Notes: generated by a model from the letters alone, not told the origin. A DNA stretch of 51,291 nucleotides from Promethearchaeota archaeon (GCA_019058515.1 JAHPYY010000126.1:1-51291), one strand, 5' to 3'; counted from the stretch's first letter, positions 1-8,761 are shown. Numbers and translations: made by a program.

Positions 1-1
1 G

Positions 2-208
2 AAGATTAGAATGGAAAATAATCAGCCTTGTTGGCAACCTACAAAAGATTGCTATTTTTGTTACAGCTGTCTCAATTATTGCCCGAACCAAGCGATTCAG
101 ATTTACTCGAAATTTTACATGAAATCGTACACCGTGGAACGAGGTCGGTATCCACACCCATACGCGAAAGTAAACGACATTGCTAACCAAAAGCAAGTGT
201 ACAGCTAA
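2..208 (+). CDS. C-terminal end of a ferredoxin-domain (EFR1-like) protein, cut by window edge
   Basis: The frame is open to the left edge, so the first visible Met (base 11) need not be the start. The visible part has one CxxCxxCxxxCP [4Fe-4S] motif (Cys codons in CYFCYSCLNYCP) followed by a short basic tail. In EFR1-type proteins a flavodoxin domain precedes such a C-terminal ferredoxin segment, which would make this an electron carrier or flavin-linked reductase. The flavodoxin part is not in the window, so the family call is an inference; the Fe-S motif is seen directly. The stop lies two bases before the SD of the TetR gene, so the two are probably co-transcribed. Confidence 0.55.
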   Translation, partial: KIRMENNQPCWQPTKDCYFCYSCLNYCPNQAIQIYSKFYMKSYTVERGRYPHPYAKVNDIANQKQVYS

Positions 209-209
209 T

Positions 210-216
210 AGGTGAT
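210..216 (+). promoter_or_regulatory. Strong Shine-Dalgarno site deciding the TetR start
   Basis: AGGTGAT is fully complementary to the archaeal 16S 3' tail. It sits five bases before an in-frame ATT codon at 222. No in-frame ATG, GTG or TTG occurs until 327, which lies inside the HTH, so the site argues for initiation at or near 222. Confidence 0.5.
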
Positions 217-221
217 GCAGA

Positions 222-869
222 ATTTCTAATCTGACAAGAAGAGAACGCGAGAAATTACAACGAAAAAAAGAAATCTTCGAAGTTGCTGAAAAATACTTTC
301 TTAACAATGCTTACGACGATGTCAAAATGGACATGATAGCAAGAGATGTGGAGCTTTCAAAAGGTACGATTTATTTGTACTTCAAAAACAAACAATCGCT
401 TTTTTACGAAACTGTAATAAAAGGAATGGAAATTCTTAGAGACACCTTTAAAGCTGCGATTAAAAAAGAAAAAACGGGGTTAGACAAGATTAAAGGGTTG
501 GTTCAAGCGTTTTACGAGTATATCCAGAACTATAAGGATTATTATCGACTTAATCTTACGGCAAGAGGGCGCCGCTTTACAAACATGCTGCAAAACGACG
601 AAATTCAAAACACAAAGGCGTATATTGCATTAACTGTCGAATTACTTAATTTGTTAAGAAAACCAGTGAAACTAGGAATACGAGATGGCTCGCTAAGACC
701 AGATTTAGACCCGTTAAAAACTATCATGTATATCGGCTCAGCAATCGAAAACGCTGTCTATATATCTCCAGAAAACGAGATGATGTTGAGTGAGTTAAAA
801 ATTCCTAAAGACGAGTTTCTCCAGCATTCAATTAATATTTTACTTAACGGAATAGCGAATCGAAAATGA
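222..869 (+). CDS. TetR/AcrR family transcriptional regulator
   Basis: DNA-binding repressor-type regulator. The N-terminal HTH is typical: ...FEVAEKYF..., then MIARDVELSKGTIYLYFKNKQSLFYE, the TetR recognition helix signature. The C-terminal ~130 residues are the helical ligand/dimer domain. The first Met in frame (327) would delete half of the HTH, so the gene must start earlier. The best candidate is ATT at 222, positioned by the AGGTGAT SD at 210-216. The alternative is ATG at 215 with one extra T in the run at 223-225, giving an N-terminus MQNSNLTRRE. It follows the ferredoxin gene directly and may control it and/or the convergent oxidoreductase operon. The ligand is unknown. Confidence 0.85.
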   Translation: MSNLTRREREKLQRKKEIFEVAEKYFLNNAYDDVKMDMIARDVELSKGTIYLYFKNKQSLFYETVIKGMEILRDTFKAAIKKEKTGLDKIKGLVQAFYEYIQNYKDYYRLNLTARGRRFTNMLQNDEIQNTKAYIALTVELLNLLRKPVKLGIRDGSLRPDLDPLKTIMYIGSAIENAVYISPENEMMLSELKIPKDEFLQHSINILLNGIANRK

Positions 870-893
870 ATGTTCCTTTTGTTGGATGTATGT

Positions 894-910
894 GTTTTTT
901 TAATTTTTTT
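894..910 (+). terminator. Oligo-T terminator after TetR gene
   Basis: Two T-runs (seven each, separated by AA) lie 25-40 bases after the TetR stop. This is the usual form of an archaeal intrinsic terminator. Confidence 0.5.
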
Positions 911-974
911 AACAATTATTCACAATTTCGAGAAAAGTAGGAAAAATCAATTCAAGAAAAAGTAAATATTTGCG

Positions 975-1835
975 TTATTGGAATGTTTTTAATAGGTCGT
1001 TAAACTTATCGAGATTTAAGTCGCGTTTATACAAAGGTCGCTTGTCCTCGTTGTAAATTCTAACATTTTCCTCGTAAGGTCTACGATTTGGATTTATATA
1101 AAAGACGCCCAATGGAAATTTTCTCGCATCTAAAGCTAATTTCATAGCCGCTTCTTGGTCGTAAGGGTCGTGAGAATCTTCGATGTAATAGCTATTTTTC
1201 TTGTACCACTTAAAGGTGTTTACTCGGTTAAAGGATACGCACGGACATAGTAAGTCAATAAGCGCGTATCCGTTATGTTGAATTGCTCTCTTCAATATTT
1301 CCTTAGTTTTTTCAATATCTCCAACAAATGCCCTTGCTACGAAAGAGGCGTTAAGTGAAATCGCTACCGCAGGAGCATTGAATGGTTCGTTTATCACGCC
1401 GAATACTTGAGTTTTAGTTACGAACCCAAGTTGACTAGTTGGAGACGCTTGCCCTTTAGTCAAGCCGTATACTTGATTATTATGTACCACATTAGTAATA
1501 TTTGGATTATACCTAATGGTGTGAAGAAAATGATTTCCACCTTCGCTGTAGGTACAACCATCTCCACTTAGGGCAATTACCGTCAATTCGGGATTCGCTG
1601 CTTTTATACCGAGGGCCGCTGACAAATACCTACCGTGCAGACCATTATAGGATTGAGCTTTCATGAAGTGAGGGAACTTTCCTGCTTGACCGATTCCCGA
1701 AACAATTACTAAATCTTTTGGCTTGATGTTTAACTCAACCAGCGATTCTTTCATGATTCTCATCGCGCTAAAATTTCCGCACCCTGGACACCATTGGATT
1801 TCAATTCCCTTCAAATCAAATGGATTTTCTGGCAT
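975..1835 (-). CDS. korB: 2-oxoacid:ferredoxin oxidoreductase, beta subunit
   Basis: TPP-binding subunit of a 2-oxoacid (2-oxoglutarate type) oxidoreductase that converts 2-oxoacid + CoA + oxidised ferredoxin to acyl-CoA + CO2. WCPGCGN near the N-terminus supplies two cluster cysteines, followed by GxxGRYLxxAxGIK and the GDG TPP/Mg motif at about residue 91. LLCPC near residue 200 supplies a further cysteine. The segment that in characterised OFORs reads GIGCS is GIGQAG here, so one canonical cluster ligand seems absent. I place the start at the ATG of MPENPF (1835): GGTGA lies eight bases upstream inside the end of korA, whereas the longer TTG start would overlap korA. Length is about 286 residues, normal for the family. 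Substrate (2-oxoglutarate or another 2-oxoacid) cannot be fixed from sequence. Confidence 0.9.
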   Translation of the reverse strand: MPENPFDLKGIEIQWCPGCGNFSAMRIMKESLVELNIKPKDLVIVSGIGQAGKFPHFMKAQSYNGLHGRYLSAALGIKAANPELTVIALSGDGCTYSEGGNHFLHTIRYNPNITNVVHNNQVYGLTKGQASPTSQLGFVTKTQVFGVINEPFNAPAVAISLNASFVARAFVGDIEKTKEILKRAIQHNGYALIDLLCPCVSFNRVNTFKWYKKNSYYIEDSHDPYDQEAAMKLALDARKFPLGVFYINPNRRPYEENVRIYNEDKRPLYKRDLNLDKFNDLLKTFQ

Positions 1836-1836
1836 A

Positions 1837-3567
1837 TTACTTTTCACCAATTATTTTTTTTAAATCTCGCATAATTTCTTCCACAGAGAATACATATCCA
1901 TTAGATTTTAATATCCTATGGTTCACATTAATGTGCGTTTCGTTCTCTATCAGTTTGGCAAACTGCCCAGTGGGGTTTTGTTCTATGGAAATTTTCACTT
2001 CCGCTTTACTTAAGTAATTTGGCACACTCTCGTGAAGGGGATATATTTGTTTAAAAAACAGAAAGCTGACATCATCCCGTTCAAGTCGTTCTAACGCTTC
2101 CTTGATTAAGTAATAATTACTGCCCCAACTAACGATAAGATGTGTGAATTCCTCTTTACCAATGAACTCAGGAGGTAGAGCATTTTTTTGTATTAACTCT
2201 AATTTCTTAAACCTTTTTTCGACGGTTTTAGCTCGTATTATTGGATCTTCAGTAATACCTCCTTCTTCGTCGTGGGTGTGACTGTCTGCGTCTACAAGAC
2301 CTTCTCCATACCCTGGTATTCCTCTGGGAGAGATACCAGATTTCGTAAATTTATACCGATTATAACTTCCACCGGTCTTTACAATGTGCTGTTTGGTTTT
2401 TAGGTTTTCATGATTTAACGATTTGATATTGTAATACGAGTCTACAAGATATTGATCAGTTAGAATAAAAACAGGAACTTGGTATTTTTGAGTAAGATTA
2501 AATGCGTTTTGGGTTAACAGGAAAGCATCCTCTATCGTTCCCGGTGAAAATATCATTCTCGGAAAATAACCAGCTCCTGAATAAAGTACAAGTTCAATAT
2601 CTTCTTGACAGGTTCGAGTTGGCATACCAGTGGAAGGTCCTGGTCGTTGTCCTACCACTATTACGATTGGAAGCTCTGTCATACCTGCTAGACTAACTCC
2701 TTCTCCCATTAGGGAAAAGCCACCACCTGAAGTAGCCACAAACGCTCGAGCCCCTGCGTACGAAGCACCTAAAGCTTTATTAATAACCGATATTTCATCT
2801 TCAGATTGATCTACTATCATTCCGAACTCTAAAGCGTGTTGAGAGAGGAATGTACCAATCCCCGTCGAGGGTGCCATTGGATAGAAACATACATAATTAC
2901 ACCCTCCTCTTATCGCACCCAAACCAATTGCTTGAGTTCCGTCTAATATGTAATCTTTAATTATCTCTGTATTCTTTTTGATATGAATTGACATTAAAAA
3001 GGGACTCTTAGGGACAATTTCTTCCGCTAACTCAAATCCTTTATCAATTGCTTTCTTATTACTGTCAACTATTTGCACTCCCTTTTTCTCAAATGTCTCT
3101 GTTATGAGTTGGTACATAATTTTTTTATCTGCGTTTAATAGACTTGAAAATAAACCAAGAGCAATGATGTTAGCGTATATTACTCCTCCAATCTCTTTTG
3201 AAATTTCGATAAATGGTATTTCAATTGCCTGATAATTTAAACTGGCTTGATCTAGAAGAATCTCCCTTTCTCCAATTACTATAGTTTTAGATGTTATCCG
3301 ATTTTTAAGGTGAGGAATGGCTTGTTCATTAAGTGGTATTAAAATATCAATTCTTTCGATGTACGCTCTTACAGGCTTAGAAGAAACTCTGATTGCTGTG
3401 GAGTTGACACCTCCGCGCACCCGAGACATATATTCCCGAGTGGCAAATACATAGAATCCAGAATCTTTCAATACTTTTGTTAGTAATGCTTCCACTGTTT
3501 GAATTCCTTGGCCTGCCGCGCCACAAAGCACGATAGAAACATCAAATACTTCTACACTTTCACTCAT
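1837..3567 (-). CDS. korA: 2-oxoacid:ferredoxin oxidoreductase, fused gamma-alpha subunit
   Basis: Partner of the beta subunit, 576 residues in the fused gamma-alpha arrangement known from archaeal two-subunit OFORs. Residues 1-190 are the gamma domain (GAAGQGIQT, REYMSRVRGG). From about 210 comes the pyrimidine-binding alpha domain with YPMAPST at 229-235, a variant of the YPITP substrate motif, then the ATSGGGFSLMGEG and VVGQRPGPSTGMPT blocks. The altered YPMAP may affect 2-oxoacid choice. It is transcribed first; korB follows after one base. The enzyme would feed reduced ferredoxin or run reductively with the nearby aldehyde:ferredoxin oxidoreductase. Confidence 0.9.
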   Translation of the reverse strand: MSESVEVFDVSIVLCGAAGQGIQTVEALLTKVLKDSGFYVFATREYMSRVRGGVNSTAIRVSSKPVRAYIERIDILIPLNEQAIPHLKNRITSKTIVIGEREILLDQASLNYQAIEIPFIEISKEIGGVIYANIIALGLFSSLLNADKKIMYQLITETFEKKGVQIVDSNKKAIDKGFELAEEIVPKSPFLMSIHIKKNTEIIKDYILDGTQAIGLGAIRGGCNYVCFYPMAPSTGIGTFLSQHALEFGMIVDQSEDEISVINKALGASYAGARAFVATSGGGFSLMGEGVSLAGMTELPIVIVVGQRPGPSTGMPTRTCQEDIELVLYSGAGYFPRMIFSPGTIEDAFLLTQNAFNLTQKYQVPVFILTDQYLVDSYYNIKSLNHENLKTKQHIVKTGGSYNRYKFTKSGISPRGIPGYGEGLVDADSHTHDEEGGITEDPIIRAKTVEKRFKKLELIQKNALPPEFIGKEEFTHLIVSWGSNYYLIKEALERLERDDVSFLFFKQIYPLHESVPNYLSKAEVKISIEQNPTGQFAKLIENETHINVNHRILKSNGYVFSVEEIMRDLKKIIGEK

Positions 3568-3779
3568 TATTTTGAGAGATTATCTGTTTTATTAAAACGA
3601 TGAACTAGAATTAGGAATAAATTAGGGTTCTAACCTTATTTATGTAAAATGTCAATAATGGTATTAAAACCATTTTATAATAGATTATAAGCAAAAGGAT
3701 GAAAGTTGAATGAATTAATATGCAAATTAAAAGAAAGCTAATTAGCTTCTATTTTTTTATATTTTTATTGTATTCTAAC

Positions 3780-4406
3780 TTACCAGTCAGAAAAGTCTTT
3801 TTCTTTAGAGTAATCGCGAAGCAGTGGTTTACCCGTTAACAAGGTTAAATATCGAATTTTTGCGGACTGTTCCGCTCCAGTTACATATTGGAGAGCATCC
3901 TCTAAGGTCATTCCTTTAGCGAAAATTCCGTGTCCGCGAACGATTACAAAAGGGTAGTTTTTTAACACTTTGGGTACATCAATCGAAGTGTAATACGCCC
4001 CCGCAGGGATTTTTACATCAATTATGGGAATTTTTTTGTATAGAGCAAAACCCTCGGCGTCAACACATGTAATTTCGTCCTCAACCAAAGAGAGCGCAAC
4101 ACAATGAGGATTATGAGCGTGAATTACTGCCATAGCATCGCTGTTCAAGTAAATAGCTCGGTGAACTCCTAGTTCAGTACTAGCGATTAGCGAACCGGAA
4201 TCTTCCTGGTGCAGAGAACATTCGACAAGATCTTCCGGTTCTAAATCACCTAACATCGCCGCGCGCCTCTTTATTATTATTTTTCCACCAGTACGAATCG
4301 AGATGTTTCCCGAATGACTCGTGTTGTAACCATGTCGTACGAGATGCTTTCCTATCTTTTTAAAAACCTTATATATTGTTTCGTCAATCACTTTATTTTG
4401 CCTCAA
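3780..4406 (-). CDS. Class II aldolase (fuculose/rhamnulose-phosphate aldolase-like)
   Basis: Zinc-dependent class II aldolase/adducin family, about 208 residues. GNISIR near residue 34, the metal-binding HAHNPHC (about 95) and RGHGIFAKG (about 156) are the standard phosphate-binding and zinc motifs. In this operon the expected reaction is cleavage of L-rhamnulose (or its 1-phosphate) to dihydroxyacetone (phosphate) and L-lactaldehyde. The longest frame begins with TTG at 4406; a GTG at 4391 preceded by GAGG nine bases upstream may be the real start. It follows the aldehyde oxidoreductase by one base. Members of this family also act on fuculose, ribulose and other sugars, so the specificity rests on context. 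No rhamnulokinase is present in the window. Confidence 0.8.
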   Translation of the reverse strand: MRQNKVIDETIYKVFKKIGKHLVRHGYNTSHSGNISIRTGGKIIIKRRAAMLGDLEPEDLVECSLHQEDSGSLIASTELGVHRAIYLNSDAMAVIHAHNPHCVALSLVEDEITCVDAEGFALYKKIPIIDVKIPAGAYYTSIDVPKVLKNYPFVIVRGHGIFAKGMTLEDALQYVTGAEQSAKIRYLTLLTGKPLLRDYSKEKDFSDW

Positions 4407-4407
4407 T

Positions 4408-6231
4408 TCACAAATTGAACGAGATCTCTAACCTATCTAATAATTCTTGGGTTGGAATTCCGTTTGCATCCCAGTTTCTTACGTTATAATATTGTTCGAG
4501 CATAATATTTAAGGGAACAATGTGATTCCTTGATGCTCCTTCCGATAATGGCGTATTTAAGAAACGAGGAGGTAAATTATCATCCTTCTTAGTAAATCCT
4601 TCTCTAAGGTTCAACAATCTTTCGAGAGTATATATTCTTTCCCCGATTTCTGTTAGGGTCATTACATCGTAATCATCTCCGGTTAATGCTTTGAGAAAGC
4701 GTGCATAATAATCCAAACCCAACGCCCATCCTGCAAATACGCAGATTACCAAGCTATCTTCCGTAGCTTTTTGGTTTTGTTTTAACGCGAGTAAATCCGC
4801 TTTACCTCCAACCATAAAACGATCGATTTTTTTTGGGGCTGCAAATATTTCTAAAGAGGCTAAATATCCAGTTAAGTGGCATCCACCTCTATTTGATGTC
4901 GCATAACCTAGCGCGTGCCCCACAGCTCCACGAGGATCGTAAGCAGGCAGCTCTAAACCTTTAACATGCATTGCTCTTTCTTTAGCATTATATTTTTTTG
5001 CCAAGCGTGCGGATCCTTCGCTAATCTCCGATCCAATTCCTTCTCTACTCGATATATTTTTAACTAATTCGAGTAGGATTTCTTTATTACCGAAGGTTAT
5101 GTCGTTATTTTCTATTAATTTCTTTTCTTGCAGTTCCATTGCGCATGCTATACTGCCACCGGTGGAAATTGTATCGAGCCCCATTTGATTACATAAGTAA
5201 TTTACCTGAGCAATCGTAGTTAAATCGAAAACTCCTAGATTTGGACCGAGTGCCCAAATAGATTCGTATTCTGGTCCTTTTCCTTCCATTTGACCTGCTT
5301 TTGTTATTCGCCCGCACCTTATTGGACAGGCAAAACACCCCTCATCCTCAACGAAAAGTGACTTTTTAATTTCCTCTCCGCTTACTCTACTAGCTCGCTC
5401 ATCAAATCCCTTCTGAAAGTTATTAACAGGAAACATCCCTAAAACATTTATCACATTTACTAACGCAGAAGTACCGAATTTTGGCAGTGATGAGCGCGTG
5501 ATTGGTACGATTTTGAACTTGTCCAAAGCCATCTTCACGTATTTGTTCAACAATTCCCTGTCATTGACTTCAATTTTGTTCTTACCATCCTTAATAACGA
5601 TAGCTTTCAGGTTTTTAGAACCCATAACAGCCCCCACTCCGCCTCGACCGAACGCTCTTGCGGCATCGTTCATGATAGATGAGATCTTTACTAAATTCTC
5701 TCCCGCAGGACCTATCATTAAACAATGAACTTTGTTACCTTCAAGTTCCTTTAGTGTCTTTAGAGTGTCTTCAGTATTTAATCCCCACAATTCAGATGCT
5801 TCATTAATCAAAATTCCAGGGCTCTCATCAATCAGTAGGTATCCTGGTTTCTTTAGACTTCCCTTAATTAATACTCCATCGAAACCACATTTTTTCATAG
5901 AAACTCCAAAAGTTCCACCAGAGTTTGAATAAAAAATGCCACCTGTCAGAGGTGATTTAGTTACGAGCGAAAACCTACCGTTTGTAGGTATGTTAGTGCC
6001 TCCAAAGGGTCCTGAAGTAAAGATAAATGGGTTTTTACTGCTTAAAGGGTCGGTCTCAGGGGGAAGGTATTCCGAAAGAAGCTTAACTCCTATACCTCGC
6101 CCACCTAAATATTTTCTTATAGTTTCTTCTGGAGTTTTTATTAATTCAGATGATTCCTTATCCAAATTAATTTTTAAGAACTGGTTATTCATAGGTATCA
6201 TGATAAATTCACTTTTTCGTAGGTGTTCCAT
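4408..6231 (-). CDS. aor: Tungsten-dependent aldehyde:ferredoxin oxidoreductase
   Basis: AOR family, 607 residues. It oxidises an aldehyde to the acid with ferredoxin as acceptor, using a tungstopterin and a [4Fe-4S] cluster. Seen: GGRG at 43-46 and the IPTNGRFSLVTKSPLTGGIFYSNSGG region for the pterin; cluster cysteines C299, C302, C306 and C497; the E321/E323 region and H439/H452 around the metal site. The N-terminus is long; starts at Met11 or Met14 fit the family better (MNNQFLKINL). It lies between rhaA (5-base gap) and the aldolase (1-base gap), so L-lactaldehyde from rhamnose cleavage is the most likely substrate. Bacteria use an NAD-dependent lactaldehyde dehydrogenase or a reductase at this step. 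Substrate assignment is inference from the operon. Confidence 0.92.
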   Translation of the reverse strand: MEHLRKSEFIMIPMNNQFLKINLDKESSELIKTPEETIRKYLGGRGIGVKLLSEYLPPETDPLSSKNPFIFTSGPFGGTNIPTNGRFSLVTKSPLTGGIFYSNSGGTFGVSMKKCGFDGVLIKGSLKKPGYLLIDESPGILINEASELWGLNTEDTLKTLKELEGNKVHCLMIGPAGENLVKISSIMNDAARAFGRGGVGAVMGSKNLKAIVIKDGKNKIEVNDRELLNKYVKMALDKFKIVPITRSSLPKFGTSALVNVINVLGMFPVNNFQKGFDERASRVSGEEIKKSLFVEDEGCFACPIRCGRITKAGQMEGKGPEYESIWALGPNLGVFDLTTIAQVNYLCNQMGLDTISTGGSIACAMELQEKKLIENNDITFGNKEILLELVKNISSREGIGSEISEGSARLAKKYNAKERAMHVKGLELPAYDPRGAVGHALGYATSNRGGCHLTGYLASLEIFAAPKKIDRFMVGGKADLLALKQNQKATEDSLVICVFAGWALGLDYYARFLKALTGDDYDVMTLTEIGERIYTLERLLNLREGFTKKDDNLPPRFLNTPLSEGASRNHIVPLNIMLEQYYNVRNWDANGIPTQELLDRLEISFNL

Positions 6232-6236
6232 ATTTC

Positions 6237-7508
6237 TTATTGTCGTTTACTCAAAACATCCCTTTCATAAGCTTCTACTTCCTTTATCCAATCCATTCCC
6301 ACAGGAACATCACGAATATGGCAGTAATAATCCCATACAGCTCCAAAGGGAAGCGTTTTTAATTCTTGAAGAAGCGCTAAGCGTTGGAAGTATTTTCCAC
6401 TTTCTTCGTATTCTTTCAACAACTCCCAGGGTTCTAAAAGAGCATATAATATACTTTTTAGAGTAGAGCGTGCTCCTATAATGTACGCTCCGAGCCGATT
6501 AATTGATGCATCGAAAAAGTCCAATGCAAATCGAATTTTGTTTAAATTTCCCGATCTCACAGCTTCTTCCGCCAATTTGATAACAGCATCGTCTATTATG
6601 ACCACATGGTCGCTATCCCATCTTACTCCTCTACTAATATGGAGAAGGATTCCTTTTACAAAAGGTAGGATTGCTGAAATCTTATCGGCAACAGATTCCG
6701 TAGGGTGAAAGTGGCCAGTGTCTAAGGTTAATATTAGGTTGTTTTTAATTGCGTAACTTAAGTAAAATTCGTGGCTCCCAACGACATACGCCTCGCTTCC
6801 CAAACCAAATAGCTTACCTTCAACAGAATCTTCTATATATTCACCCTCAAGTTTTTGCTCTAGTATTTTGTCTAAGGATTGTTTTAGTAATACCCTATAT
6901 CCCATTCTATCAACTGGAAGGTCTTTCATGCCATCAGGAATCCAAATATTATTAACTACCACATCATTTAACTGCTTTCCAATCTCCACACAAATTTGTC
7001 TGCATTGTTGAACATGTTTAATCCAAAAGTTTCGAATGTCTGGAGATTTACTACTTAATGTAAATCCCGAATCCGCCTTTGGGTGCGAAAATAGGGTTGG
7101 GTTGAAGTCTAATCCCAAATTTTCCCTTTTTGCCCAATCAATCCAAGTTTGAAAATGGCGTGGTTCAATTTCGTTTCGATCTATTAGATTTCCCTCAAAA
7201 TCACCGTAAATAGCGTGTAACGCAACTCTATGATCACCCGGAAGTAAGGAAACCACTTTAGCGAGATCCATCTGAAGTTCGTTTATGCTTCTAGCTTTTC
7301 CAGGATATTTTCCGGTTGCCATTATTCCACCACTAGAGAGTTCTGAATCTGGGCTCTCGAATCCTCCTACATCGTCTCCTTGCCAACAATGAATTGAAAG
7401 AGAGAGTTCATCTAAAATGGCCATTGCTTTAGACACATCAACTCCGAGTTCCGTGTAAGAGTCTTTTGCTAATTCGAATGCATTAAGTACCTTTTCCTTT
7501 ACATTCAT
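6237..7508 (-). CDS. rhaA: L-rhamnose isomerase
   Basis: Converts L-rhamnose to L-rhamnulose; metal-dependent TIM barrel. The 423 residues match the bacterial enzyme in length and in signature blocks: SIHCWQGDDVGGFE near 37-50, YGDFEGN, LDFNPTLFSHPK, LDTGHFHPTE near 260 and HISRGVRWDSDHVV near 285, which carry the metal and substrate ligands. It is the first gene of the rhaA-aor-aldolase operon. The promoter region upstream has a near-perfect palindrome over the likely TATA element, suggesting repression. The gene looks intact and is bacterial in type; transfer from bacteria is plausible. Confidence 0.95.
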   Translation of the reverse strand: MNVKEKVLNAFELAKDSYTELGVDVSKAMAILDELSLSIHCWQGDDVGGFESPDSELSSGGIMATGKYPGKARSINELQMDLAKVVSLLPGDHRVALHAIYGDFEGNLIDRNEIEPRHFQTWIDWAKRENLGLDFNPTLFSHPKADSGFTLSSKSPDIRNFWIKHVQQCRQICVEIGKQLNDVVVNNIWIPDGMKDLPVDRMGYRVLLKQSLDKILEQKLEGEYIEDSVEGKLFGLGSEAYVVGSHEFYLSYAIKNNLILTLDTGHFHPTESVADKISAILPFVKGILLHISRGVRWDSDHVVIIDDAVIKLAEEAVRSGNLNKIRFALDFFDASINRLGAYIIGARSTLKSILYALLEPWELLKEYEESGKYFQRLALLQELKTLPFGAVWDYYCHIRDVPVGMDWIKEVEAYERDVLSKRQ

Positions 7509-7519
7509 ATTAATTTATA

Positions 7520-7588
7520 ATTCATTTGGTGTTTGCATGATTTAATAAATCATGGCAATTAATGTTGATTCATTTGGTTCACACCAAA
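7520..7588. promoter_or_regulatory. Operator/promoter region of the rhaA operon
   Basis: The 315-base gap between rhaA (-) and deoR (+) holds several ordered signals. ATGATTT-AAT-AAATCAT (7537-7553) is a perfect 7+3+7 inverted repeat, extendable to TTGC/GCAA ends (7533-7558) with one unpaired base. It covers the A/T element TTTATTAAAT, 33-42 bases upstream of rhaA, that best fits its TATA box. ATTCATTTGGT occurs twice as a direct repeat (7520-7530 and 7568-7578), flanking the palindrome; the second copy forms TTTGGT-N4-ACCAAA (7573-7588). The neighbouring DeoR protein is the obvious candidate ligand (inference). Confidence 0.6.
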
Positions 7589-7787
7589 AATCCTTTCGAT
7601 TTTATTCTTTGGATGCCAGTATCTTCACTTGAAATTACCATCTGATAATATTTCAGATTTAAAAAGTATTATCATAATGTAAACGATTATAAAGTTATCA
7701 TAATCAAATACTCTTCCCTAATTACATAGAAGTTTGGAAGAAAATTATGTGAATTAGCAATAATATTTTATTCATTATGTTTCATAT

Positions 7788-7796
7788 TTTTATATA
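7788..7796 (+). promoter_or_regulatory. TATA box of deoR
   Basis: TTTATATAA lies 28-36 bases before the deoR ATG with no SD in between, suggesting a leaderless or near-leaderless mRNA. Confidence 0.55.
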
Positions 7797-7823
7797 ATGT
7801 ATTAGAACGTATAATACAGTAGA

Positions 7824-8594
7824 ATGATTGCCGAAAAAAGAAGAACAAAGATTATCGAACTTGTTAATTTACAGGGATCTGTTTCAATTGAGGAATTGCT
7901 CAGGTTATTTGAGGTTTCTAGAATGACTATATGGAGAGACTTGAAAGAACTCGAGACAAAGGGGGAAGTTATAAGAACCCACGGTGGAGCACTGAAGATT
8001 GAGGAATTCGGTGAAAGAGAGGAGGAATTTAACCTTCGAAGAAAAGAAAATTTAAAGGAAAAACAGAAAATAGCGAGATTTGCTGCAAAGAATTATGTTA
8101 AAAACGCTGATATTATCTTTTTAGATGGAGGATCTACTGTATTGGAAATGATCCCTCACTTGAAACAGAATAATTTAACTGTCTTATCCAACGGTTTGAA
8201 TACCTTATTTTTGGCATCGAAATTTTTACCTCATTTGAATGTTATCGGTTGCGGAGGTATCCTTCGAAAGTCCTCTTTTACTTTCGTGGGGCACGAAGCA
8301 GAAGAATTTTTTAGTCGGTATAAGGTCGATACAGCATTTATAAGTGGTACTGGAGTCACGATTGATGATGGTATCATGGACCCCCATCCAATGGAGATGG
8401 AGGTGAAAAAGATTATGTGTAGAAACGCTAAAAGAGTTATCGCTTTAATAGATTCGAGCAAATTTGAAAAAAGATCACTTTCTACTTGTGTAAAAATAGA
8501 AGAAATTAATGTTCTTATTACGGACAATAAAGTGCCAGAAAAAGTTATGGAAGCAATTAAATCTAGAAGTGTGGATGTAAAAATATTGGACTAA
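7824..8594 (+). CDS. DeoR/GlpR-family sugar-responsive regulator
   Basis: 256 residues with the full bacterial DeoR layout. The N-terminal winged HTH (residues 1-57; SIEELLRLFEVSRMTIWRDL, then the wing ending RTHGGA) is followed by the DeoRC sensor domain with the sugar-phosphate-binding GGST loop (DGGSTVLEM near 100) and the SGTGVTIDDG and DSSKFEKRS blocks. DeoR proteins bind sugar-phosphate intermediates and usually repress. Its location between the rhamnose operon and the rhamnosidase makes it the likely regulator of both. The last ~20 codons and the bases after the stop are duplicated near 9505-9670. Such bacterial-type regulators are uncommon in archaea. Confidence 0.9.
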   Translation: MIAEKRRTKIIELVNLQGSVSIEELLRLFEVSRMTIWRDLKELETKGEVIRTHGGALKIEEFGEREEEFNLRRKENLKEKQKIARFAAKNYVKNADIIFLDGGSTVLEMIPHLKQNNLTVLSNGLNTLFLASKFLPHLNVIGCGGILRKSSFTFVGHEAEEFFSRYKVDTAFISGTGVTIDDGIMDPHPMEMEVKKIMCRNAKRVIALIDSSKFEKRSLSTCVKIEEINVLITDNKVPEKVMEAIKSRSVDVKILD

Positions 8595-8633
8595 TCTGGA
8601 ATATTATTTCATATAATATGTCATGACCATAAT

Positions 8634-8691
8634 CATCCATCTGCGATTATTCTCTTCGTTATTGAGTAATCCTACAATACGAGCAGATCAA
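8634..8691 (+). repeat. Duplicated upstream element, copy A
   Basis: This 58-base block upstream of the surface-protein gene matches 9613-9670 upstream of the rhamnosidase at 49 of 58 positions without gaps (counted by eye). Invariant parts are CATCCATC, GATTATTCTCTT, GTTAT, TAATCCTACAAT and AGCAGATCAA. Both copies end just before a TATA box, so this looks like a shared activator or operator module. Confidence 0.75.
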
Positions 8692-8694
8692 AGC

Positions 8695-8701
8695 TTATAT
8701 A
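8695..8701 (+). promoter_or_regulatory. TATA box of the surface-protein gene
   Basis: TTATATA follows repeat copy A at once and would place the transcript start near 8725, leaving a short 5' leader before the ATG at 8762. Confidence 0.5.
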
Positions 8702-8761
8702 CATCTTATGACTAGAGTATTATAACTCAATTCAAACATATATAAGGATTTAGGTATTAAG

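Noticed and set aside
5498..6466. Plus-strand ORFs opposite the AOR gene
   Set aside because: Antisense shadows of a strongly conserved enzyme; no start signals or family match.
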